Program-made: the position numbers and the translations under genes
Notes under the pieces: model-generated
Seen by the model: only the letters and a program-made list of their open reading frames with translations
What the model was told of the DNA's origin: nothing
The model's database searches: none
Assembly: GCF_027359925.1 (NCBI RefSeq)
Contig: NZ_CP114767.1
Location: 248,001-312,000, forward strand
Direction: 5' to 3'
From: Hymenobacter canadensis
Lineage (GTDB): Bacteria > Bacteroidota > Bacteroidia > Cytophagales > Hymenobacteraceae
Length of the DNA stretch: 64,000 bases
Shown here: in pieces, positions 34,749-42,858 of the stretch
Position numbering within the stretch: position 1 is the first letter of the stretch
How the letters are laid out: each line of letters opens with the position of its first letter

Positions 34749-36581
34749 ATGCGCGAATTCCTGGCTGTTATCTGGCTACTCCTGGGCTGCGCCGTGGCCG
34801 GCATGGCCGCCCGGCAGCCCAGCGCCCGCGCCGACAGCCTGCAGCGGCTGCTGGCCACCAGCCAACCCGACACCACCCGGGTGCAGCTCCTGACGCTGCT
34901 GGCCTGGGACCGAACCGACGATGATCCGCTGGCTGCTGTCCGCTATGGCCGCCAAAGCCTGCGCCTGGCCCGGCAGCTCAACTTCCGGACCGGCGAGTGC
35001 CGGGCGCTGCTGATGCTGGGCTGGGCCTTCCTGCGCAGCGGCAACTACCCCACGGCCGTACAGACGCAGCTGCAGGCGCGGCACCTGGCCGAGGCCATTC
35101 CCTACGCGGGTGGTATCATTCATGCCGATAATGCCCTGGGCTACGCCTACGCCGAGCAGGGCCGCTACCAGACGGCTTTGCGCTACTACTACCGCGCCCT
35201 GGCCCTGGCCCGGCAGCACCACGACAATGTGCTCCTGACGCCTATTCTCGGCAATGTGGGGCAGGCATATCTGGCACAGGGCCGCCTGGATTCGGCGTGG
35301 CACTACACCTGGCAGGGCTACCGCTACGACCTACGCTACCACGACCGGCACAGCGAAATCGGCGACCTGTCGCTGCTCGGTGATATTGCTGCCCGGCGCG
35401 GGCAGCCCGTGGAAGCCCGCCGCTATTACCTATGCTCCATTGCCCGGTCGGAGGGCATGCCGGTGTCGTATGCGCTGTGCCGCTCCTATTTGGGGCTGGC
35501 GCGGCTGGCGCAGGGGCAGCAGTCCGGCCAGGTGCTGCTGTATGCCCGGCAGGCGCTGCTGGCCAGCCAGCAGGGGCGCTACGCCAAAGGCGTGTTTGAG
35601 GCCAGCGGCTACCTGGCCCGGCGCATGGCCGCACGCGCCGACAGCGCCCAGGCTTACCGGTATCTGCTGATGGCCGCCGTCATCCGCGACAGTCTGTTCA
35701 ACCACAGCCGCCAAGTGCAGGTGCAGGCCCTGGATTTCAGCGAATACCTGCACCAGCAGGCCCTGGCCGAGCAGCAGGGCCAGGCCATGGCGGCCCGCCG
35801 GCAGTACTGGTCGCGGGTGGCGCTGCTGCTGCTGGCGGGGTTTACCGGAGGTGGCTATCTACTGCTGAACCGGCGCCGGCTGCAGCAGCAGGTGGCTTTC
35901 GCGCAGGAGCGCCAGCAGCTGGAGCGGCTGCGCGCCGAGCAGGTGCTGGCGGCCGAAGAGCAGGAGCGAAGGCGCATCGGGGCCGACCTGCACGATGGGC
36001 TGGGGCAGCTGCTGAGCGTGGTGAAGCTCAACCTGGGGGCGCTGCGCGCGGAGCTGGAGCCCGGCCTCCGGGAAAGCCAGCAGCAACAGTTCGGGGCGGC
36101 GCTGGACATCGTGGACGAGTCGGTGCGGGAGGTGCGGGGCATTTCGCACAACTTGGCGCCGTACGTGCTGATCAGGCGAGGGCTGGCCGAGGCTGTGCGC
36201 AGCTTTCTGAGCCGGATAGAGTGCGCCAGTCGGTTCCAGATTCACTTTGAAGCGCTGGGCCTGGAGGAACGGCTCGACCCGGCGGTGGAAATGGCCCTGT
36301 TTCGGGTGGTGCAGGAGCTGGTGCAAAACATGCTCAAACACGCCCGCGCCACTACGCTGTCGGTGCAGCTCATTCGCCAGCCGCACCAGCTGACGGTGCT
36401 GGTGGAAGATAATGGCGTGGGCTTCTGCCCAACCACACTGGCCAGCCAGCCCGAGGCTGGTATGGGGCTGCGCAACATTCAGTCCCGCGTGGCCTACCTG
36501 CGGGGTACCCTGCACATTGACTCCCGGCCCGGCCACGGCACCAGCATCAGCATAGAAATTCCGCTGGCCCCGGCCAATTGA
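34749..36581 (+). CDS. TPR-containing sensor histidine kinase (NarX/DesK-like)
   Basis: The product has 610 residues from ATG 34749 (an ATG at 34731 is also possible). After a signal or anchor (about 4-18) come roughly six TPR-like helical repeats in the periplasm (for instance GIIHADNALGYAYAEQGRYQTALRYYYRAL split over two helices), one membrane helix near residues 355-372, a coiled linker, a HisKA_3 domain with phospho-acceptor His415 in DLHDGLGQ, and an ATPase domain with Asn in LVQNMLKHA, VEDNGVGF and GLRNIQSRV. It pairs with the response regulator 114 nt downstream. The signal sensed is unknown. Confidence 0.92.
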   Translation: MREFLAVIWLLLGCAVAGMAARQPSARADSLQRLLATSQPDTTRVQLLTLLAWDRTDDDPLAAVRYGRQSLRLARQLNFRTGECRALLMLGWAFLRSGNYPTAVQTQLQARHLAEAIPYAGGIIHADNALGYAYAEQGRYQTALRYYYRALALARQHHDNVLLTPILGNVGQAYLAQGRLDSAWHYTWQGYRYDLRYHDRHSEIGDLSLLGDIAARRGQPVEARRYYLCSIARSEGMPVSYALCRSYLGLARLAQGQQSGQVLLYARQALLASQQGRYAKGVFEASGYLARRMAARADSAQAYRYLLMAAVIRDSLFNHSRQVQVQALDFSEYLHQQALAEQQGQAMAARRQYWSRVALLLLAGFTGGGYLLLNRRRLQQQVAFAQERQQLERLRAEQVLAAEEQERRRIGADLHDGLGQLLSVVKLNLGALRAELEPGLRESQQQQFGAALDIVDESVREVRGISHNLAPYVLIRRGLAEAVRSFLSRIECASRFQIHFEALGLEERLDPAVEMALFRVVQELVQNMLKHARATTLSVQLIRQPHQLTVLVEDNGVGFCPTTLASQPEAGMGLRNIQSRVAYLRGTLHIDSRPGHGTSISIEIPLAPAN

Positions 36582-36695
36582 AAACCCAGCCTGATTGTTG
36601 TATCTTCCTTAGCCCAAGTACCCACGGCCAACCGATTTTCTGAGTTACGCACTGCTGTTGTCTGCTTTGTGCAGCGGGCCAGCTCCAATCTGCTC

Positions 36696-37376
36696 ATGAC
36701 CGAACCGCTACCCTCACCTGCCCGGATTCATGTGCTGCTGGCCGACGACCATCAGTTGGTGATAGAAGGCATCAAGACGCTGCTGCGCCAGGAAGCCGAT
36801 ATCCGGGTGGTGGCCCAGGCCAGCAACGGGGCCGAAGCGCTGCGGTGCCTGCACAACCACCCCGAGGTGAATGTGGCCATTGTAGACCTGAATATGCCGC
36901 AGATGAGCGGCGTGGAGCTGACCCGGCTCATCCATGGCCAGCGCCCCGACGTGCGGGTGCTGGCCCTGAGTATGTCGCACGATCATGCGTCGGTGACGGA
37001 AGTGCTAGAGGCTGGCGGCGCGGGCTACCTCCTAAAAAACACCAGCAAAGCCGAACTGAGCAACGCCATTCGCTCGGTGGCGGCCGGCAGCACATTCTTC
37101 AGCCCCGAAGTAGGCACCATGCTGCTGCAGAATATGCGGACTCCGGCCAATGGCCGCGCTGCCACTACCGAACACCGCCCCGTAGGGCTGACCAGCCGTG
37201 AGAAGGAGATTCTGCAGCTCATAGCCCGGGAGTTTTCTAACGCTGATATTGCCGGGCAACTTTTTATCAGCGAGCGGACGGTGGAAACCCACCGCCGGAA
37301 TATTCTGGTCAAAACCAGCTGCAAATCGGTGATAGGCCTGATTCAGTATGCGCTCCGGCATAAGCTGATCAGCTAG
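36696..37376 (+). CDS. NarL/FixJ-type response regulator
   Basis: The product has 226 residues from the ATG at 36696. The receiver domain holds the acidic pair in LLADDH, the phospho-acceptor Asp64 in VDLNMP, the Thr/Ser site in LALSMS and Lys in YLLKN. A C-terminal LuxR helix-turn-helix starts LTSREKEILQLIAREFSNADIAGQLFISERTVETH. It should bind DNA on phosphorylation by the adjacent kinase. Its targets cannot be read from the window. Confidence 0.94.
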   Translation: MTEPLPSPARIHVLLADDHQLVIEGIKTLLRQEADIRVVAQASNGAEALRCLHNHPEVNVAIVDLNMPQMSGVELTRLIHGQRPDVRVLALSMSHDHASVTEVLEAGGAGYLLKNTSKAELSNAIRSVAAGSTFFSPEVGTMLLQNMRTPANGRAATTEHRPVGLTSREKEILQLIAREFSNADIAGQLFISERTVETHRRNILVKTSCKSVIGLIQYALRHKLIS

Positions 37377-37778
37377 TCGCCCCTGTCAGCTACCGCCGAA
37401 AAAGCGGGCCGGCTCCAGGCGCCTGGGTGCGGATGGCGCCCTCGGGCGGGCGTTTGTGCGTCAGATAATGAAATCCGCGCCGGCTCCATAAATGAGAGCC
37501 AATCCTTCCATATGCTACACGTATGCGCTCCGCGGTGCTTCTCGTTAAGCGGCTATCCGTGCTGGCCCACAGATATTTATCCGTGCCAGTACGGATGCAG
37601 ATATACGGGAAAGTTGGTATTTATACTTATTTGATAAAAAATTTACCTTAGCATCATTCAATCGAATGATAATATCTTTACATTTGAAACGGTGATCAGA
37701 AAAAGCGTCTGCAGCGCCTGATCAGCTGTTACTGTTCTGCTTACACGTCTCCGCACCACGAAAACAAACGTCTACACC
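37377..37778. other. Non-coding region with AT-rich promoter-like part
   Basis: No gene is seen in 37377-37620. From about 37620 the sequence becomes strikingly AT-rich, and TACATTTG at 37679-37686 matches the phylum's -7 box TAnnTTTG, although no TTTG stands at the usual -33 distance. A small inverted repeat CATTC/GAATG lies at 37655-37668. It probably contains the promoter of the following small gene. Confidence 0.4.
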
Positions 37779-37973
37779 ATGGCTTCAAAAATCCTCTCCT
37801 TCATCTGTCACGTCCCCGGCATGATGCCCGGAATTTACCCATCCTCCTCTATGCCCGCCACACCGAAGCCCGAGCGCAAAGCCGAACAAAAGCCCCAGAG
37901 CAGCGGCCACTTCACCGCCATCTACGAAAACGATCGGTTTGTCCGGTTCAAGTACATCCATAATCCTCAGTAA
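37779..37973 (+). CDS. Small hypothetical protein
   Basis: The product has 64 residues. The N-terminal part is Pro/Met-rich (GMMPGIYPSSSMP), the middle basic and Lys/Gln-rich, and the end aromatic (AIYENDRFVRFKYI). There is no signal peptide in the usual sense and no known motif. Support for coding is the AT-rich promoter-like stretch with TACATTTG upstream, and a hairpin terminator downstream. It could be a regulator-sized peptide or spurious. Confidence 0.45.
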   Translation: MASKILSFICHVPGMMPGIYPSSSMPATPKPERKAEQKPQSSGHFTAIYENDRFVRFKYIHNPQ

Positions 37974-38006
37974 CCGCGCCGGGCCAGCGCCCGTCGCTTG
38001 ATTCGC

Positions 38007-38048
38007 GCGCGCCGCGCTCCTGCTGCAGGGGTGCGGCGCGCTGCTTTT
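38007..38048 (+). terminator. Probable intrinsic terminator
   Basis: A 9-bp GC-only stem (38007-38015 with 38033-38041, GCGCGCCGC) followed by TGCTTTT. It lies 34 nt after the small gene's stop and before the large envelope protein gene. Confidence 0.6.
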
Positions 38049-38104
38049 CGGTGGCCGGAGGGTTTTGCCCTAACTTGCGGGCCCTACCTTCCGTTCTGTT
38101 GCCC

Positions 38105-40156
38105 ATGATTCAGCTGCCGTTCCGTTTCTCTCTGGTTACTTTTCTGATTGCTCTGCTGTGCGCCGGCCCGCTCCGGGCGCAGTACGCCGAAACTGCCCCC
38201 GAGGAAAACACCTGGTACGGCATCGTGGCCCGCAGCAGCGGCCGCTCGCTCGACGTCAGCAAAGGCTCGCAGGACCCCGGCGCCGCGGTGGTGCAGTGGG
38301 AGTTTACGCACCCCAACAGTCAGCAGTGGCGCTTTGTGCGGGTGGCAGCGGGTAGCGACTACTACCGCATTGAGGCCCGCCACAGCGGCAAGTGCCTGAC
38401 CGTGGACAAGCCCGACGAAAACGCGCCGCTGGTGCAGCGGCCGTGGTCGGGGAGCTTCTACCAGCAGTGGAAGCTGGTGGCCGGCGGCCCCATTGGCAGC
38501 GTGCAGCTGGTGGTGCGCGGCAACGAAAAGTGCGCCGCTATTGCCAATTCCGACAAGTTCAACGGCACGCCGGTGGTGGTGCAGCGCCCCCAGAACCGCG
38601 CTACGCAGCAGTGGCGGCTGTTTAAGCTGCGCCTCAACGTGGATGCCTCCCAGCCCGGCTACGGTGCGCCCGAGCCGGTGGCAGCCCTGAACACGCCCGG
38701 CAACGAGCTGCACCCGGTGCTGGCCCCCGATGGCAATACGCTCTACTTTGCCCGCACTCGCTTTGCGGGCAACACCGAGGGCAACACCGAATCGGGCGAC
38801 GCCTGGGTGAGCACCTCCGCCGACCAGGGCCGCACCTGGGGCCCGGCCACCCGCCTCGATGCCATCAACACGCCCCAGCACAACGGCGTGATGGCCGTGG
38901 TGGGGCCGCAGGGCAACCAGCTACTGGTGCGCGGCACGTATGCGCGCGACAACAGCTTCCGCGACGAAAGTGCCTCTTTAGTAGCGCGTAGCCTCAGTAA
39001 AGGCAGCCGGCCGGCCCCGCTGGAAATAGCCAACTACTACAGCACCGGCCCGGCTACGTCGTTCTTTATGACACCCGATGAAAAGGTGCTGCTACTCTCG
39101 CTGGAGCGTAGCGACTCGCAGGGAGCCAACGACCTGTACGTCAGCCAGCCCGCCGCCGACGGCATCTGGAGTGAGCCCCGCAGTTTGGGCAGCGCCATCA
39201 ACTCGCCGGGCTTCGAGTTTGCGCCCTGGCTGGCGCCCGATGGCAAAACGCTGTACTTCAGCTCCTACGGCCACGCCGGCTTCGGCAGCTCCGATATCTT
39301 TGTGAGCACCCGCCTCGACGACTCGTGGATGCGCTGGAGCGAGCCGCGCAACCTCGGCACGCCGCTTAACGGGCCCGGCTTCGATGCCTACTTCTCGCTC
39401 ACGCCCGATGGCAAGCAGGCGTATTATGCCTCGGCCCGCACGCCCAACGGTCCCGCCGACCTCTACCGCACCGCTGCCGGCGTGCCGCCCACGGCCGCGC
39501 CTGCCGATTCGACGGCGTCGGTAGTGGCCGTGACGCCGCCCGCTGCCGCGCCGCGCACCTTGCTGACCGGCCGCGTGCTCAACGCTAAAACCCGCGAGCT
39601 GCTGGCCGCTGAGGTGAAAGTCATCCGGCTCGACAACGACATTGCCTTCAACGCCACTGGCCGCAGCGCGGCCGGCAGCGGCGCGTTTCAGTTGACCTTG
39701 CCGCCGGGCCGCTACCGGGTGGCGGCCACCAGTCCCGGCTTTCTGACGGCCACCGACACGGTGCGCATGACCGGCTCGCGCACCATCGATTTGCTGCTGG
39801 TGCCGGCCGCCGTGGGCTCCAGCCTGGAGCTCCCGACCCTGATTTTTGCCCAGGGCAAGTACACCATGCTGCCGGCATCCTACGCCGAGCTCAACCGCCT
39901 GGCCCGCACCCTGGCCGACAACCCCACCGTGAACATCCGCCTGGAAGGCCACACCGATAACCAAGGCAACGCCGACCTCAACCAGAAGCTCTCCGAAGAC
40001 CGGGTGGCAGAGGTGCGCCGCTACCTCATCACGCGCGGCGTACCCGAGCGCCGCCTCAGTGTAGTAGGCTACGGCGGCAGCAAGCCCCGCGGCAGCAACG
40101 ACAAGGAGGAAACCCGCCGCCTCAACCGCCGCGTAGAATTCACGATTGTGAAGTAA
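38105..40156 (+). CDS. Ricin-lectin, PD40 propeller, regulatory-domain and OmpA fusion protein
   Basis: An exported 683-residue protein. Signal peptide 1-25 (ending GPLRA). Residues about 35-178 form a ricin-type beta-trefoil, with three QQW-type repeats (SQQWRF, YQQWKL, TQQWRL) suggesting sugar binding. About 190-470 hold PD40/WD40-like blades (LAPDGNTLYFAR, LAPDGKTLYFSS, LTPDGKQAYYAS). A CarboxypepD_reg-like domain follows (LLTGRVLNAKTRELLAAEV), then an OmpA peptidoglycan-binding domain with GHTDNQGNADLNQKLSEDR. The last three domains resemble the T9SS protein PorE, which has TPRs in place of the lectin. The start at 38105 begins the signal peptide. Confidence 0.9.
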   Translation: MIQLPFRFSLVTFLIALLCAGPLRAQYAETAPEENTWYGIVARSSGRSLDVSKGSQDPGAAVVQWEFTHPNSQQWRFVRVAAGSDYYRIEARHSGKCLTVDKPDENAPLVQRPWSGSFYQQWKLVAGGPIGSVQLVVRGNEKCAAIANSDKFNGTPVVVQRPQNRATQQWRLFKLRLNVDASQPGYGAPEPVAALNTPGNELHPVLAPDGNTLYFARTRFAGNTEGNTESGDAWVSTSADQGRTWGPATRLDAINTPQHNGVMAVVGPQGNQLLVRGTYARDNSFRDESASLVARSLSKGSRPAPLEIANYYSTGPATSFFMTPDEKVLLLSLERSDSQGANDLYVSQPAADGIWSEPRSLGSAINSPGFEFAPWLAPDGKTLYFSSYGHAGFGSSDIFVSTRLDDSWMRWSEPRNLGTPLNGPGFDAYFSLTPDGKQAYYASARTPNGPADLYRTAAGVPPTAAPADSTASVVAVTPPAAAPRTLLTGRVLNAKTRELLAAEVKVIRLDNDIAFNATGRSAAGSGAFQLTLPPGRYRVAATSPGFLTATDTVRMTGSRTIDLLLVPAAVGSSLELPTLIFAQGKYTMLPASYAELNRLARTLADNPTVNIRLEGHTDNQGNADLNQKLSEDRVAEVRRYLITRGVPERRLSVVGYGGSKPRGSNDKEETRRLNRRVEFTIVK

Positions 40157-40157
40157 G

Positions 40158-40262
40158 CTGGATGAGTGGAGTGGTGGGTTGGTGGGTTTTCAAGTAGCCG
40201 AACAACTGTACATTCATTATCCGACCACAATCCACCCATCCACCAACCCACTCATCCACCAG
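40158..40262. repeat. Imperfect inverted repeat (family F)
   Basis: GATGAGTGG/GGTTGGTGG-rich words at 40158-40188 are answered by their complements (CCACCAACCCACTCATCC) at 40234-40262. The match is imperfect, with a shifted central word. The right arm ends directly at the ATG of the next gene, so the repeat forms that gene's whole leader. Confidence 0.6.
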
Positions 40263-41174
40263 ATGCGCGCTACCATTCTTCGCCAGCTTGATCTGCCTAA
40301 TCTGCCGTCCGCGTCGGGGGTGGAAATAGTGGGCGGCACGGTGTACGTTATCGGCGACGACTCGCCTTTGCTGTATCAGTTTGAGGCGGCGGAGCTGCAG
40401 CCCGGCCAGCACATTACGCTGTTCGATACGGCGCATTTCAGCACCGGGCGCATTGCCAAAACCCTCAAGCCCGACCTAGAGTGCCTGACGGCCCTAACCG
40501 ACCCACGCACCCACGAAACGGGGCTGCTGGCCTTTGGCTCGGGCGCTACTTCGGCGCGGGAGGGCGGCTTCTGGGTGCCGCTGGCGGACGGGCAGGCGGC
40601 CAGCACGGTGTATCCGGTGAGTATGGCCGGCCTGTATGCGCGCCTGCGGGAGCTGCTGCCGGCGGGCGTCACGCTCAATCTGGAGGCGGCGGCGGCCAGC
40701 GCCATGGAACTGCTGCTGTTTCAGCGCACGGTGGGGGCGGCGGCCGGCAACCTGCTGTTCCGCCTGCCGCTGGCGGCCGTGCTCGACTACCTGTACCACC
40801 GCACCGCGCAGGTGCCGCCAGTGCAGGCCACCCACGTGGCGCTGCCTACCATTGAGGGCCGGCCAGCCGGCTTTTCGGGTGGTACGTTCTTCGAGGAGCT
40901 GCTGTTCGTGACGGCCTCAGTGGAAGACACCCAGGATGCCGTGCTGGATGGCGCTGTGCTGGGTAGCTTCGTGGGGGTGCTGGATGCGCGGCAGCCGGGC
41001 ACCAAACCCGCCACGTTTGTGCAGCTGGCGCTGCCCGACGGCCAGCCCTACCGGGGCAAGGTGGAAAGCGTGGCCGTACGCCGCCGCTCCGGCCCCGGCC
41101 GCTACGAGCTGCTGCTCGTCACCGATGACGACCAGGGCGGCTCCACGGCCGTCATCGTGGACTTTCAGGCCTGA
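40263..41174 (+). CDS. Beta-propeller-like protein (DUF6929-like)
   Basis: The product has 303 residues from the ATG at 40263. No signal peptide. It is beta-rich with repeating blocks ending in small Gly turns (GVEIVGGTVYVIGDDSPLLYQF, LECLTALTDPRTHETGLLAFGSG, GKVESVAVRRRSGPGRYELLLVTDDD), consistent with a six-bladed propeller of esterase/SMP-30 type. I think it is in DUF6929. No catalytic set is evident. It follows an inverted repeat that ends at its start codon. Confidence 0.55.
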   Translation: MRATILRQLDLPNLPSASGVEIVGGTVYVIGDDSPLLYQFEAAELQPGQHITLFDTAHFSTGRIAKTLKPDLECLTALTDPRTHETGLLAFGSGATSAREGGFWVPLADGQAASTVYPVSMAGLYARLRELLPAGVTLNLEAAAASAMELLLFQRTVGAAAGNLLFRLPLAAVLDYLYHRTAQVPPVQATHVALPTIEGRPAGFSGGTFFEELLFVTASVEDTQDAVLDGAVLGSFVGVLDARQPGTKPATFVQLALPDGQPYRGKVESVAVRRRSGPGRYELLLVTDDDQGGSTAVIVDFQA

Positions 41175-41302
41175 AAAAACAGCGCCTTCAGGGAAGCGAA
41201 AGAAGACGGTAATTTATCTGACAGATAGTTCTTTGGCGGGAATTTGCAGGGGGTAAATGGTGTTGAAATTCAGTGCCTTTTTTCGCCTGAAATTTCTCTC
41301 CA

Positions 41303-41581
41303 ATGATTGTCTTCAACACCCGTTTTCTGTACCCCGTGAGTGCCGTGCAACTGCAGGAGCAGCAGGGGATTCTGCCTCGGGAGTTTCTGCAGAGCATCGA
41401 GCTGCTGCGGCCCTTTCTGGAAAAGGAAAAAGCCTACGGCGACGTGTGCGCTACCACCGTAACCTCGCCTCTGGGCCGCAACCTGCTGGTGTACTACCGC
41501 AAATCATATTCTTCCGACAGCGGCTTCGTGGTCGAGATTCTGGACGCGGAAGTAGTGCAGCCGCTGGCGCAGGTAGCGTAA
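41303..41581 (+). CDS. Small hypothetical protein
   Basis: The product has 92 residues from ATG 41303. It begins MIVFNTRFLYPVSAVQLQ and has an alternating hydrophobic pattern suggesting an alpha/beta fold, with no signal peptide, no Cys pair and no known motif. It is separated by 128 nt from the propeller-like gene and is followed 21 nt later by a family A repeat. Function is unknown. Confidence 0.55.
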   Translation: MIVFNTRFLYPVSAVQLQEQQGILPREFLQSIELLRPFLEKEKAYGDVCATTVTSPLGRNLLVYYRKSYSSDSGFVVEILDAEVVQPLAQVA

Positions 41582-41602
41582 ACGCCTGCCTTTTTACAAC
41601 TA

Positions 41603-41697
41603 TCATCCTGAGTGAAACGAAGGACCTTACCACGCCTGTATAACTGCCTCAAACAGTTGTTCAAGTGTGATAAGGTCCTTCGCTTCACTCAGGATGA
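41603..41697. repeat. Family A inverted repeat, variant
   Basis: 31-bp arms (41603-41633, 41667-41697) with two mismatches. The inner stem words are ATCCT/AGGAC on the left and GGTCCT/AGGAT on the right, and the loop is GAGTGAAACGA instead of GAGCTTGCCGA, a diverged subfamily. It separates the small gene from the minus-strand polyamine cluster. Confidence 0.85.
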
Positions 41698-41715
41698 CAC
41701 GTCTTTACTACCAGT

Positions 41716-42786
41716 TCAGGACCCGCGCTTCCAGATGAAGCCGTCCAGCACGTAGTGCGTGGCCTGGGGCAGGGCCAGCAGCGGCACCAGCAGCGTGAGG
41801 CCCCAGGCGCCGGATACGGCCGGTAGCTGCTGAAACCAGCCGAATACGCCGGCGTGCTCGCGCCACACCAGCCCGTCCCAGAGGCCTTCTTCCAGCAGCG
41901 CCAGCCCGGCCAGCACGCCCAGAAACAGGGCCACGCCGTAGCGCCCGTGCCACCAGGGCCGCGCCGCCGGAGCCGTAGTGGGTACCGGCTCACTGGCCGC
42001 CCACACCAGCGCCAGGTACGGAATGCCGTGCGCCACCACGTTGAGCAGCGTGAAAGTCAGGTCGCCGTTGAAGAGCACGATGCCGACGTACCACGATGCG
42101 GCCGTGCCGAGTAGCAGCAGGTTGCGGGGCCAGTTGAAAAAGCTTGAGTGGCGCCACAGCCACAGCTCTTTGCCCGCATAGGCTGTCAGCAGGGCCAGAT
42201 ACAGGTCGGTCAGCAGCTGGCGGCCGGCCGGCCAGTCGGTCTGCACGAAGTCGCCGGGCACGAACCAGTTGAAGTGGCGCCCCGGCGCTAGGTGCCACCA
42301 CAGCAGAGGGTAGAGCGTGGCGGCGTAAATCAGCACCGTGTCGAGGTGGCGGGCGAGGGGCGGGGCGGGCTCGTGGCGGGCGTAGAGGCGCAGGAAGCCG
42401 TATTGCTGGCGCACGAAGTGAAACACAGCCGCGTAGGCCAGCACCCGCCAGAACCACAGCACGCCGCCCAGCCCGTACAGGGCCACGCCGGCCGCGTAGC
42501 AACCCAGCGGCACCGCCCACAGCAGCGTGCGGAACCGTTGCCGCCGCGTCCGGTCGAAGTAAGTGCGAAACAGGGTGCTGTACACGTGCGCCACGTCCAC
42601 CAGCACCACCAGCGCCACCCAGGCCCACACCGGCATCTGGGCGGTGGTGCGGGCCGTGTTGGGCAGGGCCGCCACGGCTGCCAGCGCCAGAAACGGCGGC
42701 CCCAGAATCCAGAGTCCATCAAACGCCGCAGAGCGAATCCAGGGCTGGCGGCGGGGCGCAACGGCAGGCGGTGACAGTACGGGCAT
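41716..42786 (-). CDS. His-rich polytopic membrane protein of the polyamine cluster
   Basis: The product has 356 residues with about nine to ten hydrophobic helices. His and Arg residues recur at helix ends in conserved-looking settings: DVAHVYSTLFRTYFDR, FHFVRQQYGFLRLY, LNVVAHGIPYLALVW and LPQATHYVLDGFIWK. Such in-membrane His residues could bind haem or metal, but no standard desaturase or cytochrome box is matched. It is the last gene of the cluster, 72 nt after the FAD protein. I do not recognise the family. Confidence 0.65.
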   Translation of the reverse strand: MPVLSPPAVAPRRQPWIRSAAFDGLWILGPPFLALAAVAALPNTARTTAQMPVWAWVALVVLVDVAHVYSTLFRTYFDRTRRQRFRTLLWAVPLGCYAAGVALYGLGGVLWFWRVLAYAAVFHFVRQQYGFLRLYARHEPAPPLARHLDTVLIYAATLYPLLWWHLAPGRHFNWFVPGDFVQTDWPAGRQLLTDLYLALLTAYAGKELWLWRHSSFFNWPRNLLLLGTAASWYVGIVLFNGDLTFTLLNVVAHGIPYLALVWAASEPVPTTAPAARPWWHGRYGVALFLGVLAGLALLEEGLWDGLVWREHAGVFGWFQQLPAVSGAWGLTLLVPLLALPQATHYVLDGFIWKRGS

Positions 42787-42858
42787 GGCGGCAGAAAACC
42801 AGAAGGTGGCCGAAAATACGGCTTTTTGAACAGGCTGATTCCGGGAAACCGGATGGCC

